Counted from the stretch's first letter, positions 38,944 to 47,700 are shown. The stretch is 64,000 nt of DNA from Chryseobacterium paludis (GCF_025403485.1 NZ_CP099966.1:3819001-3883000); one strand, 5' to 3'. Numbers and translations: made by a program. Notes: a model not told the origin generated them from the sequence alone.

Positions 38944-40191
38944 ATGAGAAAAAAACACATCATCATATATTTTACATTTCTTTCTTTATTCGTCATTAGT
39001 TGTGAGAAAAAGAAAGAGGTAGCTGAGACTGCTGCGGGGAAAACAGAACAGAAAGCTGAAAGCCCTGCAGAAGTTCCTCAAACGATTGCTTCACTTACAG
39101 AAGAGCAAATGAAAGCAGTAGGAATTACACTGGGAACCATTGAAATGAAGGAATTGACTTCAACTATCAAGGCAAATGGATTACTTAGAGTTCCGAACAA
39201 CAATAAAGCAACAATAACTTCTCTATATGGAGGAATTATAAAAACACTCAATGTTCAGGTAGGAAGTTTTGTAAATAAAGGACAGGTAATTGCAACCATT
39301 GCAAACCCTGAATTCATTCAGCTCCAGGAAGACTATCTGACTACGAACAGCAGGATCACTTTTGCTGAACAGGAATACAGAAGACAGCGGGAGCTTTTTG
39401 ATAATGATGCCGGAGCAAAGAAAAATCTTCAAAGCTCTGATTCGGAATTGAAAACGTTAAGAACAAGAAAGGCATCCTTGCTGAGACAACTTCAAATGAT
39501 GGGAATAAATCCCGGAAGTGTAAATAATGCAAATATGAGATCCGGCCTGGTAATTACGGCGCCAATAAGTGGGACAATCAGTAGTATTGCTGCCCAGATA
39601 GGAAGCTATGTAGATGTTTCATCCCCTGTTGCAGAAATTATTGATAACCAATCGATACATTTAGATCTGCAGATTTTTGAAAAAGATCTGCCAAAAATGA
39701 GAGTGGGACAGATCGTACATTTTAAACTGACCAATAACCCTGAAACGGAATATGATGCAAAAGTGTATAGTATAGGGTCATCATTCGAAAATGATAGCAA
39801 AACAATTTCTGTACACTGTAATGTAACAGGAAATAAAACAGGTCTTATTGACGGTATGAACATTACCGGAATCGTAAGTCTCGATTACAGCACAACGCCT
39901 GCGATCCCTAATGAAGCAATAGTAGAAGCAGATGGAAAGTTTTATGTCTTTGTACAGACGGATAAAAAGCCGGAAGAGGATCATGATGAAACTGAGATAA
40001 AAGCCGGGAAACCTAAAAAGAATATTAAAACAGTCAATTTTGAAAAAATAGAAGTTGTAAAAGGTTCTACTGATATGGGATATACGGCTGTTACTCCGGT
40101 ACGGGAAATTGCTTCGGATTCTAAAATAGTTGTAAAGAGTGCATTTTTTGTCAATGCCAAGCTTACGAATGGCGGAGAACATGATGAATAG
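38944..40191 (+). CDS. czcB: RND periplasmic adaptor lipoprotein (CzcB-like)
   Basis: A 415-residue membrane-fusion protein linking the RND pump to its exit duct. The lipobox cysteine follows LSLFVIS (residue 20). Barrel-sandwich hybrid halves are visible around VQVGSFVNKGQVIATIANPEF (about 102-122) and VITAPISGTISSIAAQIG (about 200-217), separated by a helical hairpin, then a beta-barrel and a membrane-proximal domain. A charged His/Glu/Lys segment (DKKPEEDHDETEIKAGKPKK, about 340-360) is inserted near the C-terminus and might bind metal. Confidence 0.88.
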   Translation: MRKKHIIIYFTFLSLFVISCEKKKEVAETAAGKTEQKAESPAEVPQTIASLTEEQMKAVGITLGTIEMKELTSTIKANGLLRVPNNNKATITSLYGGIIKTLNVQVGSFVNKGQVIATIANPEFIQLQEDYLTTNSRITFAEQEYRRQRELFDNDAGAKKNLQSSDSELKTLRTRKASLLRQLQMMGINPGSVNNANMRSGLVITAPISGTISSIAAQIGSYVDVSSPVAEIIDNQSIHLDLQIFEKDLPKMRVGQIVHFKLTNNPETEYDAKVYSIGSSFENDSKTISVHCNVTGNKTGLIDGMNITGIVSLDYSTTPAIPNEAIVEADGKFYVFVQTDKKPEEDHDETEIKAGKPKKNIKTVNFEKIEVVKGSTDMGYTAVTPVREIASDSKIVVKSAFFVNAKLTNGGEHDE

Positions 40192-40230
40192 ATTATCTAA
40201 ATAAAAACACAAATAAGAAAAAATTGAAAA

Positions 40231-40971
40231 ATGGCTTTAAAAGAAGAACTTGAAAAACAGGGAAACTGGCTGTTTAAATATAGAAGTACTTTACCGATAG
40301 GTATTTTATTTGTCGGTTTAGTAGTTTCTATCCAAACTAATTTAAAAGAAGAAACAAACAGCTGTACCATATTCTATGAATTTGCATGCTTATTCGTAAG
40401 TATGATTGGCCTCGGAATTAGAATATACACGGTGGGATATACACCTAAGAATACGTCGGGAAGAAATACTTCGGAAGGGCAGGTGGCTGATACTCTTAAT
40501 ACAACAGGAATTTACAGCGTAGTAAGAAATCCATTGTATTTGGGAAATTTCTTTATGTGGTTAGGCCTTGCAATGTTTACAGAGAACTTATGGTTTATCA
40601 TTTCTTTTGTTCTTTTTTACTGGATCTATTACGAAAGAATTATATATGCAGAAGAACAATTTTTAGAAAGAAAATTTGGTGAAAAATATAGATCATGGGC
40701 AGATAAAGTACCGGTTTTTATCCCTAACTTAGGGTTGTTTACAAAGAATGAGTTGTCTTTTAGTATAAAAAAGGTGCTGAAGAAAGAAAAGAACGGGCTT
40801 TTTGCCATGTTTCTGATTTTCATGGTGTTTGATTTAATTGGGGAATGGATTAGAAATCATTCTGATCATAACTTATTTTTCATTTCAGGAACTATTTTTA
40901 CAATGATTATTTACATTGTACTTAAAGTGTTAAAAATGAAAACAGGTTTTTTGGAAAATAATAGATCGTAA
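40231..40971 (+). CDS. Isoprenylcysteine carboxylmethyltransferase/PEMT-like membrane methyltransferase
   Basis: A 246-residue integral membrane protein with about six spans. The SAM-binding motif of the ICMT/PEMT group is visible: SVVRNPLYLGNFFMWLGLAMF near 92-112, and EEQFLERKFGEKYRSWADKVPVFIP near 140-165. It probably methylates a lipid or small molecule at the membrane; the substrate is unknown. It sits inside the metal-efflux island, 39 bases after czcB and 30 bases before the bestrophin gene. This neighbourhood suggests a link to envelope or metal stress, but nothing in the sequence proves one. Confidence 0.75.
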   Translation: MALKEELEKQGNWLFKYRSTLPIGILFVGLVVSIQTNLKEETNSCTIFYEFACLFVSMIGLGIRIYTVGYTPKNTSGRNTSEGQVADTLNTTGIYSVVRNPLYLGNFFMWLGLAMFTENLWFIISFVLFYWIYYERIIYAEEQFLERKFGEKYRSWADKVPVFIPNLGLFTKNELSFSIKKVLKKEKNGLFAMFLIFMVFDLIGEWIRNHSDHNLFFISGTIFTMIIYIVLKVLKMKTGFLENNRS

Positions 40972-41001
40972 AGGATTAAAACTTAATTAAAAAGAACAAT
41001 T

Positions 41002-41883
41002 ATGTTATTAAATAAAAGATTATCCATTTGGTATTTCGTCAATGAAATAAAATCTCAGATGCTTTTCCTCTTTATATTTGCTGTATCCATAGGACTTTTA
41101 GATTTATTACCTGGATTTCGTAAGATATCACTTCCATTGAATGTGCCTGCACTTATAGGAACTGCGGTATCTCTGTTATTGGCTTTCCGTACTTCACAAT
41201 CCTATGAGCGATGGTGGGAGGCAAGAATTGTTTGGGGAGCTATTGTGAATGACTCGCGGACTTTTGTAAGATTGGTCATGCAATTTTTACCGGAAGGTCA
41301 TGATAAAGAAGTTGAGAAGTTTGCTGAAAGACAGATTGTCTGGACGTACGCACTTGGAGAATCCTTAAGGAAACAGCCTTTTTCTGATCGTGTACAGGAT
41401 TATCTGGGTGCAAATAAAATTTCGGGGTTTAATATTCCTAATGCTTTGCTCGATGAACATTCTAAGCAGGTTAAAGAAATAATGTATGCAAAATCTATTT
41501 CAGAATTTCAGCAATTACAGCTTAATGATGCAATAACTAAACTTTGTGACAGTATGGGAAAATGTGAACGGCTTAAAAATACTGTTTTCCCGAGATCCTA
41601 TAGTATTTTAGTTCATGTATTAATTTATGTGTTTGCGGCTATACTGCCATTTGGTCTGGATGATAACCAGTTAATAGTTGAGATCGCACTTACTTTTTTG
41701 GTTCCCACTATGTTTATTGCCATTGAGAGAACATCTATTATCATGCAGGATCCATTTGAAAATACTCCTGTTGATACGCCAATGACTTCCCTGGCGCAGA
41801 CTATAGAAATTAATCTGAGACAGATGATTGGAGAACAAAATGTTCCTATGAAGAAAGAGAATCCTTTATACTATGAAATGTAA
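41002..41883 (+). CDS. Bestrophin-family membrane channel protein
   Basis: A 293-residue protein of the bestrophin/UPF0187 family. The core motif PLNVPALIGTAVSLLLAFRTSQSYERWWEARIVWG lies at 47-81 and FLVPTMFIAIERTSIIMQDPFENTPVDTPM at about 232-261, as in bacterial bestrophins forming pentameric ion channels. It is encoded 17 bases before the CDF exporter, in the metal-efflux run. Ion selectivity is not evident from the sequence. Confidence 0.85.
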   Translation: MLLNKRLSIWYFVNEIKSQMLFLFIFAVSIGLLDLLPGFRKISLPLNVPALIGTAVSLLLAFRTSQSYERWWEARIVWGAIVNDSRTFVRLVMQFLPEGHDKEVEKFAERQIVWTYALGESLRKQPFSDRVQDYLGANKISGFNIPNALLDEHSKQVKEIMYAKSISEFQQLQLNDAITKLCDSMGKCERLKNTVFPRSYSILVHVLIYVFAAILPFGLDDNQLIVEIALTFLVPTMFIAIERTSIIMQDPFENTPVDTPMTSLAQTIEINLRQMIGEQNVPMKKENPLYYEM

Positions 41884-41900
41884 TTAAACCTATTTCTGAA

Positions 41901-42800
41901 ATGATGAACGAAAAAAATACACAGACCGCTTCGGCGGCAAGTAAACACAAAAAAAATCTTCTTCTTGTATTAGCTTTAAGTGGAACCTACCTTATAGCCG
42001 AGGTTATTGGAGGTGTTATTACTAACAGTCTTGCATTATTAGCTGATGCCGCACATATGCTTACCGATGTGGTGGGATTGCTTCTGGCATTTATCGCCAT
42101 AAAAATAGGAGAGCGTAAAGCTGATTCTAAAAAAACTTTTGGCTATTACCGAACAGAAATATTAGCGGCTGTAATTAATGCTGTAGTACTATTGGGAATT
42201 TCCCTGTATGTTTTGTATGAAGCTTATCAGCGATTTCAGAATCCACCGGAAGTGCAGAGTAAATCGATGTTGATTGTCGCAGGAATTGGTTTAGTAGTTA
42301 ATATTGTTGGCATGATGATCCTTAGAAAAGATTCTGAGGCAAGTCTGAATATGAAAGGAGCTTATTTTGAAGTGCTTTCAGATATGCTTACCTCAATAGG
42401 GGTGATGATTGCTGGTGTGATTATGCTTACAACCAATTGGTATTATGCAGATCCATTGATCTCAGCAGCCATTGGATTGCTGATCTTTCCAAGGACATGG
42501 CGCCTTCTGAAAGAAGCTGTAAATGTATTATTGGAAAGCACACCTAAAGATGTAGATATAGATCTTCTTCGTAAATCCTTAGAACAAATTCGCGGAGTAA
42601 AAGGCCTTCATGATCTTCATGTATGGTCACTTACTTCAGGAATTAATGCAATGAGTGCTCATGTTGTTAAAGACGATATGATTACTCAGAATCAGTTGCT
42701 GGAAGCCCTTACAGAAGAGGCGATGACCAAGTTTAAAATCAGTCATACGACCTTTCAGATAGAGGAGGAGGGATACAAGGAAGGGGCTGTCCATTCTTAA
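41901..42800 (+). CDS. czcD: Cation diffusion facilitator exporter (CzcD-like)
   Basis: A 299-residue inner-membrane divalent-cation/proton antiporter with six spans and a C-terminal cytoplasmic domain (LHVWSLTSGINAMSAHV). The first half of the transport site is H52 and D56 in DAAHMLTD. The partner motif reads FEVLSDMLTSIGV, giving E157 and D161 where CzcD/ZnT members usually have His and Asp. This substitution could change metal preference. Start ATG 41901; an immediate second ATG follows. It lies 15 bases upstream of the Fur-family gene. Confidence 0.88.
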   Translation: MMNEKNTQTASAASKHKKNLLLVLALSGTYLIAEVIGGVITNSLALLADAAHMLTDVVGLLLAFIAIKIGERKADSKKTFGYYRTEILAAVINAVVLLGISLYVLYEAYQRFQNPPEVQSKSMLIVAGIGLVVNIVGMMILRKDSEASLNMKGAYFEVLSDMLTSIGVMIAGVIMLTTNWYYADPLISAAIGLLIFPRTWRLLKEAVNVLLESTPKDVDIDLLRKSLEQIRGVKGLHDLHVWSLTSGINAMSAHVVKDDMITQNQLLEALTEEAMTKFKISHTTFQIEEEGYKEGAVHS

Positions 42801-42815
42801 TTAAAATAGCAGAAA

Positions 42816-43235
42816 ATGAAAAAAGAGATAGAAAATAAACTGATAGATAAAAATACCAAACCGACAAGTATGCGGATTCTGGTATATGATTTTTTAAGCT
42901 CTCAGGAAATGGCTTTATCGTTGTCTGAAATTGAAAATTCTTTTGACAACGCGGACAGGACAACAATTTACAGGACGTTGAAAACCTTTGAAGAAAAAGG
43001 GATTGTTCATAGTATACAGGAAAATACAACAACCAAGTATAAACTTTGTGATGATGATTGTGATGAAAAAACACACAAAGACTGGCATCTTCACTTCTAC
43101 TGTAAGATTTGTAAGCAAACCACATGTAAGGAAGATATTTCGTTTCCGGAAAATATACAGACAAATTTCAGGATTGATGAAATAAGACTTTTTGCCAAAG
43201 GTATTTGTGAAACCTGTCTTGAAAGTTTGCAATAG
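42816..43235 (+). CDS. Fur-family metal-responsive repressor
   Basis: A 139-residue Fur-superfamily regulator. The winged helix includes TSMRILVYDFLSSQEMALSLSEIE and the recognition helix near NADRTTIYRTLKTFEEKGIVHS. The metal region has HLHFYCKICKQTTC and a C-terminal CETC, so two CxxC pairs can hold a structural zinc. It lies between czcD and the P-type ATPase gene and is translated in the same direction. A 7-3-7 palindrome overlaps its own stop codon, and an identical palindrome precedes the RND operon. The usual Fur/Zur role is to repress uptake when metal is present; efflux neighbours imply different logic here. Confidence 0.88.
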   Translation: MKKEIENKLIDKNTKPTSMRILVYDFLSSQEMALSLSEIENSFDNADRTTIYRTLKTFEEKGIVHSIQENTTTKYKLCDDDCDEKTHKDWHLHFYCKICKQTTCKEDISFPENIQTNFRIDEIRLFAKGICETCLESLQ

Positions 43236-43243
43236 TATTGCAA
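43227..43243 (+). promoter_or_regulatory. 7-3-7 palindrome, putative Fur-family operator (P-type ATPase promoter)
   Basis: TTGCAATAGTATTGCAA is a perfect inverted repeat with the same arms as the one at 34490-34506. It overlaps the TAG stop of the Fur-family gene and ends 12 bases before TAATTTTG (43256-43263). Identical arms and identical spacing at two promoters of one metal island argue for a shared repressor. Confidence 0.75.
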
Positions 43244-43255
43244 CTGTTTTAAAAT

Positions 43256-43263
43256 TAATTTTG
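43256..43263 (+). promoter_or_regulatory. -7 promoter element of the P-type ATPase gene
   Basis: TAATTTTG matches TAnnTTTG, 16 bases before the ATPase ATG and 12 bases after the operator palindrome. Confidence 0.6.
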
Positions 43264-43279
43264 TTGAAAATTATAAGTT

Positions 43280-45238
43280 ATGGAAAAATGCTGTGATACA
43301 AAACCTCAAGAAAAAAAGCACGATCACTTTGAAGGAGACGGCCATGATCATGGGCATTCTCACGATACGTCGGATAAAACGACGTTTCAATTATTCTTAC
43401 CTGCGGTGATCTCTTTTATTCTTTTAATGATAGGGGTTGCTTTAGATAATTATATAAAAACAGAATGGTTTACCGGTTGGGTTCGTATCGCTTGGTATTC
43501 AGTGGCATATATTCCTGTAGGACTTCCCGTATTAAGAGAAGCTTATGAAAGCATTATAAAAGGTGATGTTTTTTCAGAATTCTTTTTAATGGGAATTGCG
43601 ACAGTAGGGGCATTTGTTATTGCACAATATCCGGAAGGAGTAGCCGTAATGCTGTTTTATGCTGTAGGAGAGGTATTTCAGGCATTAGCTGTTACAAGAG
43701 CGAAAAGTAATATTAAATCACTATTAGATCAGCGTCCCGATGAGGTGACGGTTTTAAAAGATGGTCAGCCACAAACTGTAAAAGCTGAAACTGTAGGTAT
43801 TGGTGAAATTATCCAGCTGAAGTCTGGAGAGAAATTAGGGTTGGACGGCGAATTACTTTCTGAAACAGCAGCGTTTAATACAGCAGCCCTTACAGGGGAA
43901 AGTAAACCTGATACAAAATCAAAAGGTGAAACAGTTCTGGCAGGGATGATTAACTTAAATACAGTAAGTCAGATTAAGGTGACTACTGCTTATCAGGACA
44001 GTAAATTGAGTAAAATTTTGGAACTCGTTCAAAATGCAACTGCCCAGAAAGCACCAACCGAATTATTCATCAGAAAATTTGCAAAAGTATATACCCCGAT
44101 TGTGGTGCTTCTTGCCATAGCAATTACCTTATTGCCTTATTTTTTTGTAGCGGATTATCAGTTTAGAGACTGGTTATACAGAGCCTTAGTGTTCTTGGTG
44201 ATTTCTTGTCCTTGTGCTTTGGTAATTTCTATTCCATTGGGATATTTTGGCGGGATTGGAGCCGGAAGCAGAAATGGGATCTTGTTTAAAGGAAGTAATT
44301 TCTTAGATGCTCTTGCTAATATTCAGAATGTGGTGATGGATAAGACCGGAACCATGACAGAGGGTGTTTTTAAAGTTCAGGAAGTAGATTTCAAATCTGA
44401 ATTTGATAAAAAAGAAATATTAAAATTGGTCAATGTTTTAGAAAGCCAGAGTACCCACCCTGTAGCAACGGCTATCCATGAATATGTGGGTGAAATAGAT
44501 CACTCGCTTCCTTTAGAAAATGTAGAAGAAATTGCTGGACATGGATTGAAAGCAACAATTAACGGAAAGGAATTGTTAGTTGGAAACTTCAAATTAATGG
44601 ATAAGTTCAATATTACCTACGATATTAATCCTGATCATATTGTATATACCCTGATTGCGGTAGGTTATGATAAGAAATTTGTAGGATATCTTACCATTGC
44701 AGACCGTATTAAAGATGATGCTCAGCAGACGATCAACAAGCTAAGAGCATTAAACATAAAAACAACCATGCTGAGTGGTGATAAAACCTCAGTGGTAAAA
44801 TATGTAGCAGATACTTTAGGAATTCAGAATGCTTATGGGGATTTACTTCCGGAAGATAAAGTGAATAAAGTAAAGGAGATCAAGGCTAAAAATGAAACGG
44901 TTGCCTTTGTCGGAGATGGAGTGAATGATGCACCCGTTGTCGCTTTAAGTGATGTAGGAATTGCAATGGGTGGATTAGGAAGTGATGCAACAATTGAAAC
45001 TGCTGATGTTGTGATACAGGATGATATGCCGAGTAAAATTCCGATGGCAATTCATATTGGAAAGAAAACAAAACAGATCGTTTGGCAGAATATCATCTTG
45101 GCATTTGTTGTTAAAGGAATTGTTTTAATTCTGGGAGCCGGAGGTTTGGCAACCATGTGGGAAGCTGTATTTGCGGATGTAGGAGTTTCTCTGATTGCGA
45201 TCCTGAATGCCGTAAGAATACAAAGAATGAAATTTTGA
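43280..45238 (+). CDS. Zn/Cd/Pb-type P1B ATPase (ZntA/CadA-like)
   Basis: A 652-residue heavy-metal P-type ATPase. It starts with a His/Asp-rich segment (HDHFEGDGHDHGHSHD, about 14-29) in place of a CxxC heavy-metal domain. The membrane metal site is CPC at 310-312. The phosphorylated Asp is D354 in DKTGTMTEG, TGES lies in the actuator domain, GDGVNDAPVVALSDVGIAMG forms the hinge, and SEQ-type HP (STHPVATAIHEY) binds nucleotide. A Lys in the seventh span (VVKG) and DVG in the last (FADVGVSLIAILNA) fit the P1B-2 Zn/Cd/Pb group. It has its own promoter under the 7-3-7 operator. Confidence 0.92.
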   Translation: MEKCCDTKPQEKKHDHFEGDGHDHGHSHDTSDKTTFQLFLPAVISFILLMIGVALDNYIKTEWFTGWVRIAWYSVAYIPVGLPVLREAYESIIKGDVFSEFFLMGIATVGAFVIAQYPEGVAVMLFYAVGEVFQALAVTRAKSNIKSLLDQRPDEVTVLKDGQPQTVKAETVGIGEIIQLKSGEKLGLDGELLSETAAFNTAALTGESKPDTKSKGETVLAGMINLNTVSQIKVTTAYQDSKLSKILELVQNATAQKAPTELFIRKFAKVYTPIVVLLAIAITLLPYFFVADYQFRDWLYRALVFLVISCPCALVISIPLGYFGGIGAGSRNGILFKGSNFLDALANIQNVVMDKTGTMTEGVFKVQEVDFKSEFDKKEILKLVNVLESQSTHPVATAIHEYVGEIDHSLPLENVEEIAGHGLKATINGKELLVGNFKLMDKFNITYDINPDHIVYTLIAVGYDKKFVGYLTIADRIKDDAQQTINKLRALNIKTTMLSGDKTSVVKYVADTLGIQNAYGDLLPEDKVNKVKEIKAKNETVAFVGDGVNDAPVVALSDVGIAMGGLGSDATIETADVVIQDDMPSKIPMAIHIGKKTKQIVWQNIILAFVVKGIVLILGAGGLATMWEAVFADVGVSLIAILNAVRIQRMKF

Positions 45239-45865
45239 TGGGGCTTTAGCTACTTTTCACAAAAAGGGAATTTCATCTTTATAGCTAAGCCGTAATTTAG
45301 ATATCACACAAAAATCTGTATGGTTCATGTCGCAAAGAATTAGAAAATGTTTTGGGATCCAGGATAATAACGAATGAGAAGAATGTTCAGTTACTCGGAA
45401 AATTCGAGTAACTGTTTCCGATGGGAAAAAATAATAATCCAAATAGATAATAAGGCGTTAAATTTCCTAATTATGAGATAATAAGGTGTGATTTATGATT
45501 TTATTTTAAAAGATAACAACTAATATTTTGTTTTCTGCAAAAAAGAGTTTTTCTTTGCAGAAATTTAGTTAATTCATATCCCTCCTCTCTATGATAGAGG
45601 TAGTTATAGCTGCTAATCATTAAATAAATTAATTAAATATAAAAAAACACATTGAAAAAAAATTATCCTAAAACACATCAGTCCGCTCTTTTTAGAGATA
45701 AGGAAAGTACATTCTGTAATATACAATAATTGATTTTTAGCATATAAAATAGTTGAATAAGGACATTCAGCTATGGATCACTTATTGGAGGTAATCGCTG
45801 ATTTTTCAGGGACTACAGGCACTTTATACAATACACACAATTTTTTAATTTTAACAAATACACAC
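45239..45865. other. 627-base gap with two inverted repeats and no clear gene
   Basis: Just after the ATPase stop, GGCTTTAGCT (45242-45251) can pair with AGCTAAGCC (45283-45291). Further on, CAGTTACTCG (45388-45397) pairs perfectly with CGAGTAACTG (45405-45414) around a 7-base loop, without a T run. No TAnnTTTG motif with good spacing precedes the first paralogue. Open frames here are short and overlap these repeats, so I do not call a gene. Confidence 0.5.
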
Positions 45866-45910
45866 ATGAAAAAATTATTATTTATTTCCAGTATTTTATT
45901 GGGAGCTTAC
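45842..45910 (+). repeat. Leader/signal-peptide repeat, copy 1
   Basis: This 69-base block is identical to the corresponding part of copies 2 and 3. It covers the last 24 bases of the leader, the ATG and most of the signal-peptide coding region of the first of three tandem paralogues. Confidence 0.85.
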
Positions 45911-46582
45911 TTACAAGCACAGGTAGGAATTAAAACGACTACTCCAACTGCAAGACTGGATGTAAACGGGGATGCCCGAATTAGAAAGACGGACAGTATC
46001 ACTACAGCCCCAAAATATGTTTTAACACCTGATGCGGATGGAAACATAAAAAAGGTTAATGTCAATAAAATAAAAAGTAATGACCATACAGCAATAAACT
46101 CTAAAGTTATTGTACTTGTTAATAAACGCTCACCCCAACGTCTTGCTGTTAGAGATACTGATTATAATGTAACTTATGATGGTCCTATAACTGGAATTAA
46201 TACAAATCTAATAACACTGAATAGCGCTAAGGATCGTATTAATTTACCCTCCAACAGAAACTTTAAAATCACAGGATATATTGGAGTTAAAGGTAGTACC
46301 AATACTGGTTCTACCACTAGTCCTGGATACATTTCAACATTATTTCAAGCTGGTGGGGATGTTACAACTATAGTTTCTACACGAGGTTATTCAGAATCTT
46401 CTACAGAAACGTGGGATGATGGAGGAGTAACTCCTCCAAGTATAATACTATCTACAGGAGCTAATCCCAGTTATGTAGAATTAAAAGTTAGATATGGATC
46501 AGGTAGCACCAGTAATTATTGGCTTTCAGGAGCGGCTACACAAGCAACTGTAGGAACCTACCTTTTAATAGAAGAACTTTAA
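45866..46582 (+). CDS. Secreted protein of unknown function, tandem paralogue 1
   Basis: A 238-residue protein. I place the start at ATG 45866, where a signal peptide MKKLLFISSILLGAYLQAQ begins; a longer frame upstream would hide it. After cleavage comes VGIKTTTPTARLDVNGDARIRK, a short motif common at the start of Bacteroidota tail-fibre-like or adhesin head proteins. The rest is beta-rich (VKGSTNTGSTTSPGY; WDDGGVTPP). It is close to paralogue 2 along its whole length, and differences cluster in a few loops. Probably surface exposed; the ligand is unknown. Confidence 0.7.
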   Translation: MKKLLFISSILLGAYLQAQVGIKTTTPTARLDVNGDARIRKTDSITTAPKYVLTPDADGNIKKVNVNKIKSNDHTAINSKVIVLVNKRSPQRLAVRDTDYNVTYDGPITGINTNLITLNSAKDRINLPSNRNFKITGYIGVKGSTNTGSTTSPGYISTLFQAGGDVTTIVSTRGYSESSTETWDDGGVTPPSIILSTGANPSYVELKVRYGSGSTSNYWLSGAATQATVGTYLLIEEL

Positions 46583-46590
46583 TCTAAAGA

Positions 46591-46604
46591 ATTCCCCGGG
46601 GAAT
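46591..46604. repeat. Palindrome after tandem paralogue 1
   Basis: ATTCCCCGGGGAAT is a perfect 14-base palindrome 9 bases after the stop codon. A longer related hairpin occupies the same place after paralogue 2. There is no T run, so a terminator is not assured. Confidence 0.6.
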
Positions 46605-46641
46605 ATATCTGGTATATATTAATCCTATGGTAATTTTAAAC

Positions 46642-46747
46642 AAGAATACAGATTTTTAATTTTAACAAATACACACATGAAAAAATTATTATTTATTTCC
46701 AGTATTTTATTGGGAGCTTACCTGCAAGCGCAGGTAGGAATTAATAC
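46642..46747 (+). repeat. Leader/signal-peptide repeat, copy 2
   Basis: This 106-base block is identical, base for base, to 47595-47700. It spans 35 bases of leader, the ATG and the signal-peptide region through the codons for VGINT. Confidence 0.9.
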
Positions 46748-47390
46748 GGCTACTCCAACTGCAACACTGGATGTAAACGGGGATGCCCGAATTAGAAAGA
46801 CGGATAGTATCACTACAGCTCCAAAATATGTTTTAACACCTGATACGGATGGAAACATAAGAAAGGTTAATGTCAATAAAATAAAAAGTAATGACCATAC
46901 AGCGATAAACTCTAAAGTTATTATACTTGTTAATAGAAGCGAACCCCAACGTCTTGCTGTTAGAGATACTGAATATAATGTAACTTATGATGGTTCTATA
47001 ACTGGAATTAATACAAATCTAATAACACTGAATAGCGCTAAGGATCGTATTAATTTACCCCCCAATAGAAATTTTAAAATAACAGGATATATCGGAGTTA
47101 AAGGTTCGCAAAGTACTGCTTCTAAGAATGCTCCTGGATACATTTCAACATTATTTCAAGCTGGTGGGGATGCTAAAACTATCGTTTCTACACGAGGCTA
47201 TACAGAATCTTCTACAGAAACGTGGGATGATGGAGGAGTTACTCCTCCAATTATAATACTATCTACAGGAGCTAATCCCAGTTATGTAGAATTAAAAGCT
47301 AGATTTGGGTCATCTGCCGCTTCTTATTGGCTTTCAGGAGCGGCTACAACAGATACTGTAGGAACCTACCTTTTAATAGAAGAACTTTAA
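46677..47390 (+). CDS. Secreted protein of unknown function, tandem paralogue 2
   Basis: A 237-residue secreted protein with the same signal peptide as its neighbours and VGINTATPTATLDVNGDARIRK directly after it. It is nearly collinear with paralogue 1. The main differences are at RSEPQ versus KRSPQ, SQSTASKNA versus STNTGSTTS, and the last 25 residues before the shared VGTYLLIEEL terminus. This pattern suggests conserved beta strands with variable loops. The function is not known. Confidence 0.7.
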   Translation: MKKLLFISSILLGAYLQAQVGINTATPTATLDVNGDARIRKTDSITTAPKYVLTPDTDGNIRKVNVNKIKSNDHTAINSKVIILVNRSEPQRLAVRDTEYNVTYDGSITGINTNLITLNSAKDRINLPPNRNFKITGYIGVKGSQSTASKNAPGYISTLFQAGGDAKTIVSTRGYTESSTETWDDGGVTPPIIILSTGANPSYVELKARFGSSAASYWLSGAATTDTVGTYLLIEEL

Positions 47391-47397
47391 TCTAAAG

Positions 47398-47423
47398 AAT
47401 TTCCCGGGAGAGCCCGGGGAATT
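47398..47423. repeat. Hairpin after tandem paralogue 2
   Basis: AATTTCCCGGG (47398-47408) pairs with CCCGGGGAATT (47413-47423), allowing one G-T pair, around loop AGAG. It is the counterpart of the palindrome after paralogue 1, so the duplicated unit includes the 3' flank. Confidence 0.6.
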
Positions 47424-47594
47424 TATCTGGTATATATTAAATCTATGGTAATCATATCTGTTATGCATTTGGGCTAAGTTAATTTTTATTTTTCTCACCC
47501 TTCTTTTGGGTATGAAAAATTTAAATACTGAATCATTGTAAAATGTATTGGCAGGAGTTATTGATATTTTCAGGACTACAATCATTTTTTAAAT

Positions 47595-47700
47595 AAGAAT
47601 ACAGATTTTTAATTTTAACAAATACACACATGAAAAAATTATTATTTATTTCCAGTATTTTATTGGGAGCTTACCTGCAAGCGCAGGTAGGAATTAATAC
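47595..47700 (+). repeat. Leader/signal-peptide repeat, copy 3
   Basis: Identical over 106 bases to 46642-46747. After this block the third gene diverges completely from the other two, so the shared part is a leader plus secretion module joined to a different body. Confidence 0.9.

Noticed and set aside
42739..43232. Minus-strand frames opposite the Fur-family gene
   Set aside because: They overlap a gene with clear Fur motifs and consist of Phe/Ser/Cys-rich antisense translation.
45773..45865. A longer N-terminus for the first tandem secreted gene
   Set aside because: The extra residues lie in front of a strong signal peptide that is identical in the two neighbouring paralogues, so the start is ATG 45866.
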